The notes under the pieces are model-generated. The model was not told the origin of the DNA. It was given only the letters and a program-made list of their open reading frames with translations, and searched no databases. Position numbers and translations under genes: made by a program. From Mariannaea sp. PMI_226 (taxonomy: Eukaryota; Ascomycota; Sordariomycetes; Hypocreales; Nectriaceae): a DNA stretch of 64,000 nucleotides. Position 1 is the first letter of the stretch. The number at the start of each line of letters is the position of its first letter. The stretch lies in NCBI GenBank assembly GCA_024336345.1, contig JANFOG010000003.1, positions 62,001 to 126,000 of the forward strand, given 5' to 3'. Shown here piece by piece: positions 35,968-48,400 of the stretch.

Positions 35968-37508
35968 GGCAGGAGTCCTTTGGAGAGATTAGGAAGCAGA
36001 GAAGAGGTTGAAGTTCGACAAAAGACACACAACGGTCGAAAAAGCAGGAGGCTGAAGAAAGATAACGTAAGTCATAACGACGATTTATGGCATGAGCTCT
36101 CGATATGACGCAAGGATCATGCAATCAAAAGGAAAGCGGCCACTCTACAGAAATAATTGTAATCTGCTGGGCTGGGTAGAAGTTGGGACTCTGGCTACCA
36201 AGGACAGGCGTCCTCATGACTTTAAATGTATATAATATTTGGAGCGCGGCCGGTAATAGAAAGGACACAGGATGACTGATATACACACGCAACAGGCAAT
36301 TTTGCGAAATGTCCCAGGTGCTTTTTCCCATGTGCGTAAACGATATTTCAGTCAAAATAGCAGAATTGAGAATTTACACATCTTGACCTGTATGAGAATC
36401 TTCAGAAAGATTTAGAAAAAGCAGTTGAAAGCTTTGGTTGGCCAACACCAGTCCCCTGAATGGTGTTGTGGGGGCTTCTAAGGGGGGATTATTCATTCGT
36501 GGTTAGCAAAAAAGGGCATGTCAACAATGAGCTCAGGCTTGCTCGCACAAGGTCAATGGACGGTATAGGAATGGGCATCAGGGACACATGTCCGGGAACA
36601 GAAATATATATGTGTATATATATATTATCATCATCATCATCATCATAAATCTCGCTCTGGTCCGATGTGCTGTTGCCCGCTGACCCTATTCCAGTCGGTT
36701 TGGAGTATCAAGGGTCAGTTTTTGTGGTGGGGAAAGTTGTTCAGTGCCTCCCCAACAGACTGGTTGGTTGCGCTGGACGGAGTAATTAATTAGAAATGAG
36801 AGCGCAAACACGCGCAGTGATAAGGACGCGCTGCGCTGTGCTGTGCGCCAGCCCCAGGACCAAAGTAGCGCCTAACCGTTCACCTCTCACCAATGAGGGC
36901 TCCCATGATCCTCTCATGATGTTAGGAACTCTCCAATATGACAGACTTCTCAGGCGTCGAGGCAATAGCAATTCCTTCAAAGTAACCTGAATGAACCTTT
37001 CAGGAATTGCAATTGGTTTCCTGTTTACGCGTGTTTTGTATGAAGGAGCGTTCGGAAGAGCAAAGCGGGGAAAAGAGGCATAATGCTGTACCGAGAGTCG
37101 TAGCGCTAGTGGAGGTTTGCTCGGTGTCTCTTTCTCCCAGATACCTACTAACTCCCGCCAAATATGGTGGTATGAGAAGGTACCTCGCCAACGGGATGAT
37201 ACGTACCGACGACCCCAAAAAAAAAAAGCTGTCCGCAAAAGCATCTCCTACCTCAACTCGGTGAAATTCCCTCTCAACCTGTCGAGCGTCTCGTCCCTCT
37301 GTCCATCTTCATCCTCTCTTTTCCCTCCCTTATCCGTTTTCGCCCCTTGCCATTCCCACGTCCAGCTTCCGACGACGTTTGGGAAGAAGCTCTGCGATCT
37401 ACTTCAACCTAAATCTCGGGCTTCCTCTTCGCCCCTTGCCAACTCAATTGGTCTGATCGCTTCGTCCTCAACACACCTCACACATCACCACACCACGATA
37501 TCCCAGCC
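35968..37508. other. ERG6 3' region and PDB1 promoter
   Basis: 1.54 kb without a gene. It has an alternating TA run followed by an (ATC)n microsatellite (36605-36647) and a CT-rich leader (about 37260-37500) just before the PDB1 start. Open frames here are short and unlike known proteins. Confidence 0.6.
36627..36646. repeat. (ATC)n microsatellite
   Basis: About seven ATC repeats directly after an alternating TA/TG stretch. A simple repeat in non-coding DNA downstream of ERG6. Confidence 0.85.
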
Positions 37509-38740
37509 ATGTCCCGCCTTCTTCGACCCGCAGCTCGCCTAGCTGCTTCTACTCGAGCCATCGCCGTTCCCAGGCATACTGCTCCCACTTTCGCCCAGCG
37601 CGCCCTCTCTCGCCCCGTCCTCTTCGGCTCCTCGCAATCGCGCTCTTACGCCGACGGTGCAAGCTCTGGTGTCAAGGAGTACACTGTCCGAGATGCCCTC
37701 AATGAGGCTCTTGCCGAGGAACTTGAGGCCAACCCCAAGGTTTTCGTCATGGGCGAGGAAGTTGCTCAGTACAACGGTGCCTACAAGGTCACCAAGGGTC
37801 TCCTAGACCGCTTCGGTGAGGATCGCATCATTGATACCCCCATCACCGAGATGGGTTTCAGCGGTCTCGCTGTCGGTGCCGCTCTCAGTGGCCTTCACCC
37901 CGTGGTAGGTTTCCCAACCCACAGTTACCTCTTTTTTGCGCCCTCGCGGTAGTTTCTGACCAAATCCTTGATTCATTTTAGTGCGAGTTCATGACTTTCA
38001 ACTTCGCCATGCAAGCCATCGACCACATCATCAACTCTGCCGCAAAGACCCTCTACATGTCCGGTGGTATTCAGCCCTGCAACATCACTTTCCGTGGTCC
38101 TAACGGCTTCGCTGCCGGTGTCGCCGCCCAGCACTCTCAGGACTACTCTGCCTGGTACGGCAGCATTCCTGGTCTCAAGGTTGTCTCCCCATGGAGTGCT
38201 GAGGATGCTAAGGGTCTTCTCAAGGCCGCCATTCGCGACCCCAACCCTGTCGTTGTTCTTGAGAATGAGTTGCTTTACGGCCAGTCCTTCCCCATGTCCG
38301 AGGCTGCCCAGAAGAACGACTTCGTTATCCCCTTCGGCAAGGCCAAGATTGAGCGCTCCGGTAAGGATCTGACCATGGTTTCCATGTCCCGCTGCGTCGG
38401 TCAGTCCCTCATTGCCGCTGAGAACCTCAAGAAGAAGTACGGCGTCGAGGTTGAGGTCATCAATTTGCGATCCATCAAGCCCCTTGATCTCGATACCATC
38501 GTCCAGTCCATCAAGAAGACCCACCGTCTCGTTGTTGTCGAGTCTGGCTTCCCTGCCTTCGGTGTCAGCGCTGAGATCCTTGCCCTTACCATGGAGTATG
38601 CCTTCGATTACCTCGATGCCCCTGCTCAGCGAATTACTGGTGCTGAGGTCCCTACCCCCTATGCTCAGAAGCTCGAGGAGATGAGCTTCCCTAACGAGCA
38701 GCTTATTGAGGACTATACTGCCAAGCTGCTTCGATTGTAA
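37509..38740 (+). CDS. PDB1: Pyruvate dehydrogenase E1 beta subunit, mitochondrial
   Basis: Two exons: 37509-37904 and 37982-38740 (77-nt intron); 384 residues. A basic, Ser/Ala/Arg-rich mitochondrial presequence ([20 protein letters not shown]) ends near residue 50, before the mature start [18 protein letters not shown]. Typical E1-beta motifs follow: [41 protein letters not shown], and the C-terminal transketolase domain with [15 protein letters not shown]. With E1-alpha it forms the thiamine-diphosphate enzyme that decarboxylates pyruvate and feeds acetyl-CoA to the citrate cycle in the matrix. Length and motifs look complete. Confidence 0.97.
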
Positions 38741-39624
38741 GCGACGCTAGAGTGCCAGAAACATGACTCCAAGTGTGGTGCGTCCGCTGGCTGGTTCGAC
38801 AGCGCCTCCGAGCCACTGGCAACGGAGACCCGCATATGATGCCCTCGAGCCCCGTGCTTTCTAGGTCAAAGCTCCCAGATGGCGCAGAGCTGCATGTAGA
38901 CTAGGCATATCCCACGGTCAATGCTTTGTGATGGACGTATGAAAGGAGAGGGAATTGTACTTTTATTCCGTGTTGCCATGTATACAGTTAGGCCCAGTTG
39001 CTGGTCTTTATTAATGATCTACCTACAATACCTACGTGCCTGGTCATCGGGTTTGCGTGAAGGCTGAAATGATTGTTCTCTTTCTAATGATGTAGATCGT
39101 GTTGAGTAGGCCATTAAAATAAGTGCACGCACATATTTCATCAACTCGTTTTATTTGACTGAGATCTTGATCGTTGATATCTGACACCCCCTAGCTGATT
39201 GTCTTAGTTTGAGGACCAGCATACCCCAAACCCCAAGGAACACAGTCAATTATAAAATGCCATGTGTTACTGCACAGATAAAATCACATTCAGTGGCCAC
39301 TTACAGCAATATTTCTATTATGGTCGTAGCTATTGGGAGGGCAAATTGACAATCCCATACTGACCATTTACAGCTCCCGGCTTTGGCTATAGGGTAAGCT
39401 GGATCAAATTTATGTGGGTGCCCGCTTGAGCCTATTTCGACTGTGTACCAACAGCCTTCCTACGTTTAGTCTACGTTCAGTCATGGTGGGGCATCTTTGT
39501 CAACCTACACCTAGAAGCTCAATATCCATCCACCTGCGTACTTCACAATACCTTAGGCAGCTCCCTGCTCAGCTTTTCCAAGTACTATCCTATCTGGCTG
39601 GTCTCGCCACACAAATCAGAGGAC
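38741..39624. other. PDB1 3' region and SKI2 promoter
   Basis: 884 bp between tandem plus-strand genes. It has several TACCTAC-like motifs (about 39020). The open frame at 39414-39668 overlaps the SKI2 start in another phase and is not supported. An additional short 5' exon of SKI2 here cannot be excluded. Confidence 0.55.
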
Positions 39625-42600
39625 ATGCCAGGTATAGACTCTCTCCTGTTGGGAGAGTCCCAGGATAGCCATGAACCGGGGATTACTCAACGGCAACCAC
39701 GCACACAAGATCCTGCCGAGCTTAAGAAGCGCCTGGAGGAATTACTACTCTCACCGTCGCCTGAGTTCTCACCAGAATGGCTTAACAGACTTCAACAACG
39801 CTGGGACTTCGAGGCAGACTATACTTCTCTCTTCAAATTGGCGCCTCCCCACACCAGGACTATTACGAGATTTCAGCGCCATGGTTTGGAAGGTCGGGTT
39901 ACTGGCTACAAGAACGTGACTGTCCCAGCAAACAGCGTGACAGCGAAGAACTCCACCAGCCTGTCACGAAAGCCTGCTAATCGAGCAGATTTCGTGAGAG
40001 GCGCGGCGGGATTCTTTCCGTTCGCCCCCGGTGGTCTCGATGGGATTGAGGCTACGGCAGCATTTGAAGACCAAATCCATTCGGGCGGGGTCAGCGCTGA
40101 GCCAACCAGCACGGGCAACAAACTGGAACGAGTGATTCAATTGGGCAATGAGGGGGGCCTTCTCCAGGTAGCTCCTGGTATGAGCAGAGGGATAGATTTT
40201 ACCCGTAAGAAATCAACAGTCGATCAGCAAGATGCCGATGCTGTTAAGCAGGTACTGGAGGAGGAACCTGAGGAGACCAAAGTCGATATCACAGTTGAGG
40301 ATGGTTCTGGAGATACCACACCAGAAGATCGGGCAACTGATCAAAATGAAGAGGATGAAGACGACATCGATGACATCTTGCCAGTCGAATTCCCTGCCCT
40401 CGAACCCCACGGCGTGCTTGCTGCTTCGAGCGCGAGAAAGGCCGGGCGTGAATGGGCTCATATGGTCGATATCAACCATGACATGTCCAACTTCAGAGAC
40501 CTCGTACCTGACATGGCCAGGGAATGGCCATTCGAGCTCGACACCTTCCAGAAGGAGGCTGTATACCACCTCGAAAATGGTGACTCTGTCTTCGTGGCCG
40601 CGCATACTTCGGCTGGAAAGACGGTAGTGGCCGAGTATGCAATTGCACTGGCAGCAAAACACATGACCAAAGCCATTTACACCTCCCCGATCAAAGCCCT
40701 GAGCAACCAGAAGTTTCGTGATTTCCGACAGACCTTTGATGAAGTGGGTATCTTGACTGGTGATGTCCAGATCAATCCTGAGGCCAGTTGCCTCATTATG
40801 ACAACTGAAATTCTTCGAAGTATGCTTTACCGAGGAGCTGATCTGATTCGCGACGTCGAGTTTGTCATCTTTGACGAGGTCCATTACGTGAATGACTTTG
40901 AACGAGGAGTTGTGTGGGAGGAAGTTATTATAATGTTACCAGAACATGTATCTCTCATTCTTCTCTCAGCAACTGTGCCGAATACTTACGAGTTTGCCTC
41001 TTGGGTTGGCCGAACCAAACAAAAGGACATCTACGTTATATCAACTCCCAAGAGACCCGTGCCTTTGGAACATTACCTGTGGGCTGGAAAGGACATTCAC
41101 AAGATCGTGGATTCAGAAAAGAAGTTCATTGAAAAGGGCTGGAAGGATGCTCACCAGGTCATACAGAACAAGGATAAATTGAAGGCGACCGAGACGACGA
41201 CAATGGCTACCCGTGGCGGCAATCCTCGAGGCGGGCAGCGTGGTGGTCCTCAGCGAGGAGGAGGCAATCAAAGAGGTGGCCAGCGAGGAGGGGCCCAGCG
41301 AGGAGGAGGGCAACAAAGGGGACGCGGAGGACCTCCTAGGGCCAGTCACACTCCTGGTCATATGGGGCGCGGAGGCCGCGGTGGAGGATTTACATCAGTG
41401 AACCAGGACAAGAATCTCTGGGTTCACCTTGTTCAATTCTTGAAGAAGTCGACTCTCCTCCCTGCTTGCATCTTCGTCTTCTCCAAGAAGCGATGCGAGG
41501 AGAATGCTGATGCGCTCAGTAACCAGGATTTCTGCACCGCTTCAGAGAAGAGCCACATACACATGATCATTGAGAAGTCGGTCGCACGACTGAAGCCAGA
41601 AGACAGAGTTCTTCCTCAAATCATCAGGCTGCGAGAACTCTTGGGTCGAGGCATTGCTGTGCACCATGGCGGTTTGTTGCCAATCGTGAAGGAGTTGGTA
41701 GAAATTCTGTTCGCCCAGACATTGGTCAAGGTTCTCTTCGCAACGGAAACGTTTGCTATGGGCCTCAACCTTCCCACACGAACTGTTGTTTTCTCTGGAT
41801 ACAGAAAACATGACGGCCACTCGTTTAGAAACCTCTTGCCGGGCGAGTACACCCAAATGGCAGGACGAGCGGGTCGGCGTGGTCTTGATACAGTTGGATC
41901 AGTGATCATTGTGCCGCCTGGAAGCTCTGATGATGCGCCCCCTGTCGCAGATTTACGGAACATGATACTAGGAGAGCCATCGAAGCTTCGATCACAGTTC
42001 AGGCTCACATACAACATGATCTTGAACCTTCTGAGAGTTGAGGCATTGAAGATTGAGGAAATGATCAAGCGTAGTTTCTCGGAACACGCTACCCAGCAAC
42101 TACTACCGGAACACGAGAAGGATGTCAAGTTGGCACAAGCAGATTTGGCAAAGGTTAAGCGAGACCCATGTGACATATGTGACACCTGCATGGATGAAGC
42201 ACACCAAGCGGCTGAGGACTATAAGCGCCTCACAACAGAGTTGTACAAGGGTCTTCTGATGATCCCGATAGGGAGGCGAATGTTTACTCAGCACCGCCTG
42301 GTGATTTTTAACTGGGAAGGCATCCGGTCTGTTGGCATATTGTTGACTGATGGTGTCAGTCCCAAGGGGTCTTCCGAGGACCCGACTCTCCACATTTGCG
42401 CCGTCAAGTCCTTGAGAGAGAGACGCGATGCTACTGACCAGCTGCCATTTATCCCAGTGTTCAGGAAACACTTCCACCCGCTTCCTAAGGGCAAGAAGAG
42501 GATGCAAACAAAGACATTGCACGTACCCCTGAGTGACGTGGAGTGTGTTACGAAATGGGTCGCTAAGAATATTGTACCTGAAATTTTTCAAGGTGGTGAA

Positions 42601-43546
42601 GGCTATCGTCAAGCAATAGACCGGCTCCAGGAGATCTGCAGCTCCTGGGATGATAGAATGGATGAGGTGGACTTGAGCAGGATCAAGCAACTACAATTAC
42701 AGGAGATAATCGAGAAGAGGATGGAGTTGGTTGGGGCAATATCTCACTCGCCTGCTCTCGAGTGCAAAAACTTCCTTAAGCATGTAAGTGCACACCCCCA
42801 TACTCTCTCTGTTCTCTTCCTTCAGGGAACGAACCGCTTTTTTTCATTCTGACTTTTTACAATAGTTTGCCATGTGTCATGACGAGTGGCTTATTAAGGA
42901 GCACATCTCCCAGTTAAAGCAGACCTTGTCGGACCAAAACCTCCAGCTTCTACCAGACTATGAGCAAAGAGTGCAGGTGCTCACGGAACTCGGGTTCATC
43001 GATGAGGCAACACGCATTCAACTCAAAGGAAAGGTCGCTTGTGAGATTCACTCGGGAGACGAGCTGGTTCTTACTGAACTGATTCTCGATAACGTGCTGG
43101 CCGATTACGAGCCCGCTGAAATCGCCGCTCTTTTGTCGGCGTTTGTGTTCCAAGAAAAGACTGATGCGGAGCCAGCTTTGACTGGTAACTTGGAACGTGG
43201 TCGTGACACTATTGTTGCGATCTCAGAGAAGGTGAATGATGTCCAGACGAGGTTACAGGTTATCCAGTCTGCCGATGACTCAAATGACTTCGTCTCTAGA
43301 CCGCGCTTCGGTCTCATGGAGGTGGTGTACGAATGGGCAAGAGGCATGAGCTTCAAGAACATTACGGGGTTGACAGACGTGTTGGAGGGTACCATTGTAA
43401 GGACCATCACCAGACTTGACGAAACATGTCGTGAGGTCAAGAATGCCGCCAGAATCGTAGGAGACCCAGAGCTGTATCAAAAGATGCAACAGGCACAGGA
43501 GATGATTAAGCGGGATATTACAGCTGTGGCAAGTCTGTACATGTAA
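39625..43546 (+). CDS. SKI2: Ski2 RNA helicase of the Ski complex
   Basis: Two exons: 39625-42783 and 42866-43546; 1279 residues, near the 1287 of yeast Ski2. The DExH core has Walker A AHTSAGKTVVAEYA (about residue 327), TSPIKALSNQKFRDF, the DEVH box FDEVHYVND (about 417), and the helicase-C motifs FATETFAMGLNLPTRTVVFSG and QMAGRAGRRGLD. The C-terminal DSHCT domain carries FQEKTDAEP and GLMEVVYEWARGMSF. With Ski3 and Ski8 it feeds mRNA 3'-5' into the cytoplasmic exosome. An arginine/glycine-rich block (about residues 528-592, many RGG) lies between the two RecA halves, where the Ski2 insertion domain sits. The start is the first in-frame Met of the conserved N-terminus; an upstream exon is possible. 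Confidence 0.94.
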
Positions 43547-43905
43547 ACAGAGAGGTGCCAGATGTAAAGGTTTGGGGTTTTTGGCAATTAAGAAATATGA
43601 TACACATGTAGAGAACTGGATATGGCTTGGTAGAGGACAGACATGGCTATGTCATGAAGGGACTGTCCTTGAGTGTATTTGCACAGCAAGTGCTTGAATT
43701 TATTTCAGTCTAGAAAGATAAAAAGAAACTGTGCCCCCCGCCCAACACCTCTCAAACGCCATAACCCGATTTCCAAAAAAGGCAATACGTATATGCATGT
43801 CATCAATCCGTATAATCTGAGCAGCAGCTCGTCCTATCAATATACCGCCTTCATCTAAACGTTTCCAGAAGAGTAACGTTTGAACTTCCGTAAAGCCCAA
43901 CACAG
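43547..43905. other. Convergent 3' region, SKI2 / DID2-like
   Basis: 359 bp between converging stop codons, holding both 3' UTRs. No gene seen. Confidence 0.6.
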
Positions 43906-44614
43906 TTAGGCGCGCAGAGCCCGAAGTCTTTGCTGTAGCTTATCCTCTTCCTCTGCCGTGGGCTCGGCAGTTTGGGGGTCAACTGTGGAAGGCTGGGCCT
44001 TGTTGAGTTCGTGATCGAACTCGAGACCAGCATCGTCCGCCAGCTTGCCAAGCAGCTCATGGACGGCGTCCTCGCCGACCTGGGCGGAGGTGGATTGCGT
44101 GATGGCGTCTTGGTAGATGCCGTTGGACATGGCATACTCTTCGTTTTGCTGCTTGAATTGTTCGAGAGTCACGAGAGTCTAAAAGCGCACTCTGTGTTAG
44201 TATATATTGTCGTTGTCGTCGCATTGATGGAGGATGCGGCAGAAACCATGTATTGGGTGAAATCAGTACCTTCTCTGGGTTTGTGTTCTTCTGGGCAACG
44301 TTCATGATGCGCGAGGACGAAGCCATCATGTGTGTCATGCGGTTCATAGCATTGTTGGCCTGGATCTGGGCGGCGGACAACTCGGCCATGTCGGCCATCT
44401 GGTCCATCTGCTGGGCGAGCGCCTGCTTGGTGAGGAGCATATTGGCCTTCTGGTAGGCCCGCTGGGTGTCGCCCTTCTTGAGGAGATCTTGGATCTGCTT
44501 CTTTATGATGGGCTCATCCTTGGCAGCCTTCTTGGCTTCGCGGCGGGCCTTTTTCGCCTCGATGCGAGCCTGGAGCTCAATGTTCATGTCACGAGCGAGC
44601 TGGCGGTTCGACAT
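43906..44614 (-). CDS. ESCRT-III subunit, Did2/Vps46 (CHMP1)-like
   Basis: Two exons: 44614-44270 and 44178-43906 (91-nt intron); 205 residues. It is a helical, highly charged protein of the Snf7 family: a basic N-terminal half (IEAKKARREAKKAAKDEPIIKKQIQDLLKKGD) and an acidic C-terminal half. The C-terminus ends EEEDKLQQRLRALRA, the MIM1 helix that recruits the ATPase Vps4, and the part before it (LLGKLADDAGLEF) matches CHMP1/Did2. Did2 controls Vps4 disassembly of ESCRT-III on endosomes. The N-terminal helix is less like yeast Did2 than the C-terminus is, so it could be a divergent member. Family assignment is firm; the subunit name is probable. Confidence 0.75.
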
Positions 44615-47194
44615 GCTGGGCTATTTTCGGGAAGGGACGATTTGGTGAGAAAGGAGGAGGCGAAGGCTGCTGGCACCGGCGAACTCGGGATGGCCTGGGA
44701 GAGTCTGTTTGAAGACGGTCGTTCCTTAGGATTTTCCGAAAGGCAGAAGAAGAGGCTATTGTCATGTGAGTGGGATAGGACGAGGTCGGTCGGGCACGCC
44801 GCGAACAGGCACGAGCGATTGCGGGGCTTGGGGACAGAGAGTGACGTATCATGTGGCGCAGGGCTGGAGGGGAAAAGACTGCGTTGCCACTGGTTGAGAC
44901 TTGTGAACGTGGCTGGTGCACTTGGAAGATCTACGTAGGTTCGTTGACGGCTCCTATAGCAGTCAATGGCTCAACATAATATGTAATTATTTAAAAAGGA
45001 GCTGTTCAGATACTGCCAAACTATCTCGACTACGAGTTTTGGGTAGAGGAGTAGAATGGTTGCCATTGAAGTTGACATTGACAAGAGAGTCGTGAGGCAC
45101 AACAACTGTTGTTCTGTACTGTGGTTGGCATTGAGTATTATCAAACGAGATAGAAAAGCAGCAAGTGACCCTGGCGACTCATTTTGTCAATACCCTACTT
45201 GATTTAAAAGAAATGAAGACCGTTGAGGCTGATAATTAGCTTGTCTTCGCCGTCTGGATTGGACGCGAGAACCGTCACACGCTCTGTATTCCTCTTCCTC
45301 GTCTCGTGAGATCAATGACTGAGTGAGCAGAAGGATGATTCTTACACAGGAGTCTAGTTTCAATGTCAAACTATCTCCTATTACAGCATACAAGGAAGGG
45401 GGTCTACGGTGATATCCCACCCTTACATTTGCCATTCTTACATGATCTTGAGTCCCGGTGTGCAAAGGGGGAGGCCTATCACGCACGTGGTGGCATGTCG
45501 GTAGCAAATCAGCTCGACTCTCGAGGGATGAGAGAGGCCATAATCAAAACAGACCACCAAAAGCTTCCTATGTGAGAACGAGGTTAAATGAAGGAGGCCA
45601 GAGCTTTTGTTCAATGAAATCCCCACACCGTCGCACCGTTTCCAGAAGCGAAATCTCACAAATCCCTTTCGAAAGAGGAACCGAGAGAGGACGGATTGAT
45701 GAAAATTCAAGATAAGCAGTTGGGTCAATTAAACTAAAGTCACCGAACCGTTGGAGCCGTTGGAAATTACTCACAGGGCTGGCATGGGTTCTGGAATGAA
45801 GATGGAAAGAGAATCCACTAAATATCCCTGTGGTTGTATGTTTGAGATATATCATCAACGTGGGTGTCGAGAACGTGGAGTCGCCCGTAGAATATGTAAT
45901 TATGAGAAGGTTCATGAGAGACTATTTACTGTTTCCGTATTGCACATGAGCTACCTGTGGCGTATAGATATTGTAGTTATCTACCTACTTGGGCATCTCA
46001 CATACAACTAAAGATACGAAGTACATAGTAACGATGCAAGACGATATTGCCCCTTTCTTCCATACGCGCATTTAGCGGGTTTACGGCAACTCATAAATAT
46101 CTGTTACATCTGAACGGCGACATGACCAAGGTAATTGCATCGGCCATGTTTAGGATTGTATGTTTACTAGTTCTGCTGCATACCAATGCCTGAGTATTCA
46201 TTCCAGACATTCTCCTTCCAAGTATAGGAGATGCGGAGTTTGTGGTCCAGTTGTTGGCACGAATAGTCTGGTACTCTGTATGCAATTCGAGAGACCCCGC
46301 TATTCCGCAGAGGATGAACATCAAGATTGGCCCCTGAAACGAGGCCCAAGCGAGGCCTCGTTCCTGGGCGGAACAGGAGAGGGGTTAGCGTGGCTTTCCA
46401 AGCAACGGGGATGTTATCCGGGATGCAGGAGGATGTGGGATTTGGCGAGAGAGCAGGAGTGGTAAATGGGGTCGACGGGGCCATTTCAGCTTTACTACGG
46501 AGTACTTCATAGATAGTACAGCACTTTGTTCGTGAGTTATGACTATTTACGGAGTACCGCACCAGCTGAAGTTGAGAAGGAGGCCGAGACTGCGTGGCTG
46601 GCTGATGGGCTTGGGTTAGCTCATGATAAATTTGGTGGTAAACCTGGCACCGTCTTGTGGATGACGGTTTGAAAACGTCAGATAATGCAGGAGGACCGGA
46701 GTGGACTAGGTACACAGGAGTGTGGGCACGACGTTTGACAGACAGCTCATGGCCACCTTTTTTGGGATTTGCGTAAGAGACGCAACTAGAGTGATAGGCA
46801 TTGAGAGAAGCCCGAACACGAATCGTCAACGTCAAGAACATTCAAGCACGGATTTGCAAGAGGAGAGAACAACAATGATTACAAACGTAGTACCATGATA
46901 CGTAGTCAGGAACCACTCAGTCAAAGAGGGGATCAGGCCAAAACCAAGGAAGACAACGAAGGGAAGTTGATTGATTGGTGATGGTGAGAGTGGCGGCCAG
47001 TCCAAAGTGCAAATCCCTTGACAATCCAACAAGCTAGTTGACGTTGCGTGTTCCTCGCCCTCTCCACAGTTGCACCTTGGCCTCCTTTTGGTGGGTGGGC
47101 AGAGCAAAAGTGGACTGTTTTGAGCTGCCCACTTTTCCACTCCAAGGCAAACAAATAAGACACACGAGGGCTTAGTAAAAGAGAGAGAAAAATG

Positions 47195-47224
<30 letters not shown>
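47195..47224. repeat. A30 homopolymer tract
   Basis: An uninterrupted run of about 30 A in gene-free DNA. It could be a poly(dA) element or the trace of a retroposed transcript, but no recognisable retroposon sequence or target-site duplication is visible next to it. Confidence 0.9.
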
Positions 47225-47226
<2 letters not shown>

Positions 47227-48149
47227 AACAGAGAACGAAAGATAATCAAGAAATATAAACAGGGGACCAACGACCAGAAAAGGGGGGCCAGCCAGGCAAT
47301 CAGAAACACGAGGAGTTCGAAAAATAAAATAAAAAAAATAGCACCAATGTTGTGTCAGATCTCCGCTGATGCGTCAGAGAAGGAGGCTCATCAGTGAGAC
47401 ACGAGCTTATGGAGGCTTGGCTTTTCGCACTGTCAGCATCGCGGCATAAGATTGGACTGTACTTTTGGACGGCGGTCTCACTAACAAATTTACCAACTAA
47501 ATTGCTGGAGGATTTCTCCCTTCGCTCTGCTTCCCGCTTGTCAGACATAAGCGGTACCTATATTCTGTACATCCCTTGCACGTGGAGGCCATCACTGCGT
47601 GTATGGGCACAAGCCAGCGCACAACATCAGGGCAAAAGGGAGAGTCCAGTAATTAAACAAAAACCAATACTCCGTACAATGTAATTAATTAACCAGATAC
47701 CCTTGTAACAATGGGGCATAAGTACCTACCAACTAATAGCAATAATTGATAGTGCTACATATTTTACACTTATGTAGGCACACAGGTAATTATTTATCAG
47801 ATGCGGAGCCGGGCTATTTATTTTTATTTTATTTTTATTTTTTGTGTCTCATGGATCTGGCCCAGGCCTTCACTTCGTATCCTCAATCTCCGTAGGTCGT
47901 TTCCTCAATAGTTGCGGCTACATTCCAGACCGGACATGATATGACTGCCTCGAGCGAACTTAAAATGACAACAGCAGAAGAGAACAAAGTAAAAACAAAA
48001 AGACTATACACAGAGACTGAGGATCTCGATGTAATGCATAATGCGCAACTGCGACAATGCTGTATCGGCAATGCCTCCCTGCCTATCCATTACGACCGCC
48101 TGCTCCCTTTTGGTTATCAATACTGGATTGAGATACCATAGGTAGGCAC

Positions 48150-48168
48150 CTAGGCACCTAGTGCCTAG
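48150..48168. repeat. Perfect inverted repeat CTAGGCAC-CTA-GTGCCTAG
   Basis: Two 8-nt arms with a 3-nt centre. It lies in the gene-free block before HAC1, close to two further palindromes (48246-48260 and 48336-48351). The function is unknown. Confidence 0.85.
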
Positions 48169-48245
48169 TGACTACAGTAACTGTGCTGTGTACAGTACTG
48201 TGGGAAGGTAAGGGGTAGATTACCAAGTCGATAGGGCTTGGGCTG

Positions 48246-48260
48246 CCTCAGGGCCTGAGG
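48246..48260. repeat. Perfect inverted repeat CCTCAGG-G-CCTGAGG
   Basis: Two 7-nt arms around a single base. Part of the palindrome cluster before HAC1. The function is unknown. Confidence 0.85.
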
Positions 48261-48335
48261 GCTTTCGTTCGGCACGTCCGTAGCTATTCCTCACTTCATT
48301 CGAACTACAGTGTGCCATGCCTGTAACTCCCTTAC

Positions 48336-48351
48336 CTACTGTATACAGTAG
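48336..48351. repeat. 16-bp perfect palindrome CTACTGTATACAGTAG
   Basis: Fully self-complementary over 16 bp. It overlaps a TACCTACTGT motif also seen at 48427 and 59850. Confidence 0.85.
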
Positions 48352-48361
48352 TTGCGTGCTG

Positions 48362-48400
48362 CTCCATTTCTACTCCATTTCTACTCCATTTCTACTCCAT
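48362..48400. repeat. 11-nt tandem repeat, 3.5 copies
   Basis: The unit CTCCATTTCTA is repeated three times exactly and followed by a half unit. It sits directly after the 16-bp palindrome. Confidence 0.9.

Noticed and set aside
46167..46841. 224-codon minus-strand frame before HAC1
   Set aside because: No recognisable domain, ordinary chance composition, and no consistent exon on either side.
47195..47224. A30 run as the tail of a retroposon
   Set aside because: No reverse transcriptase fragment or target-site duplication is visible beside it.
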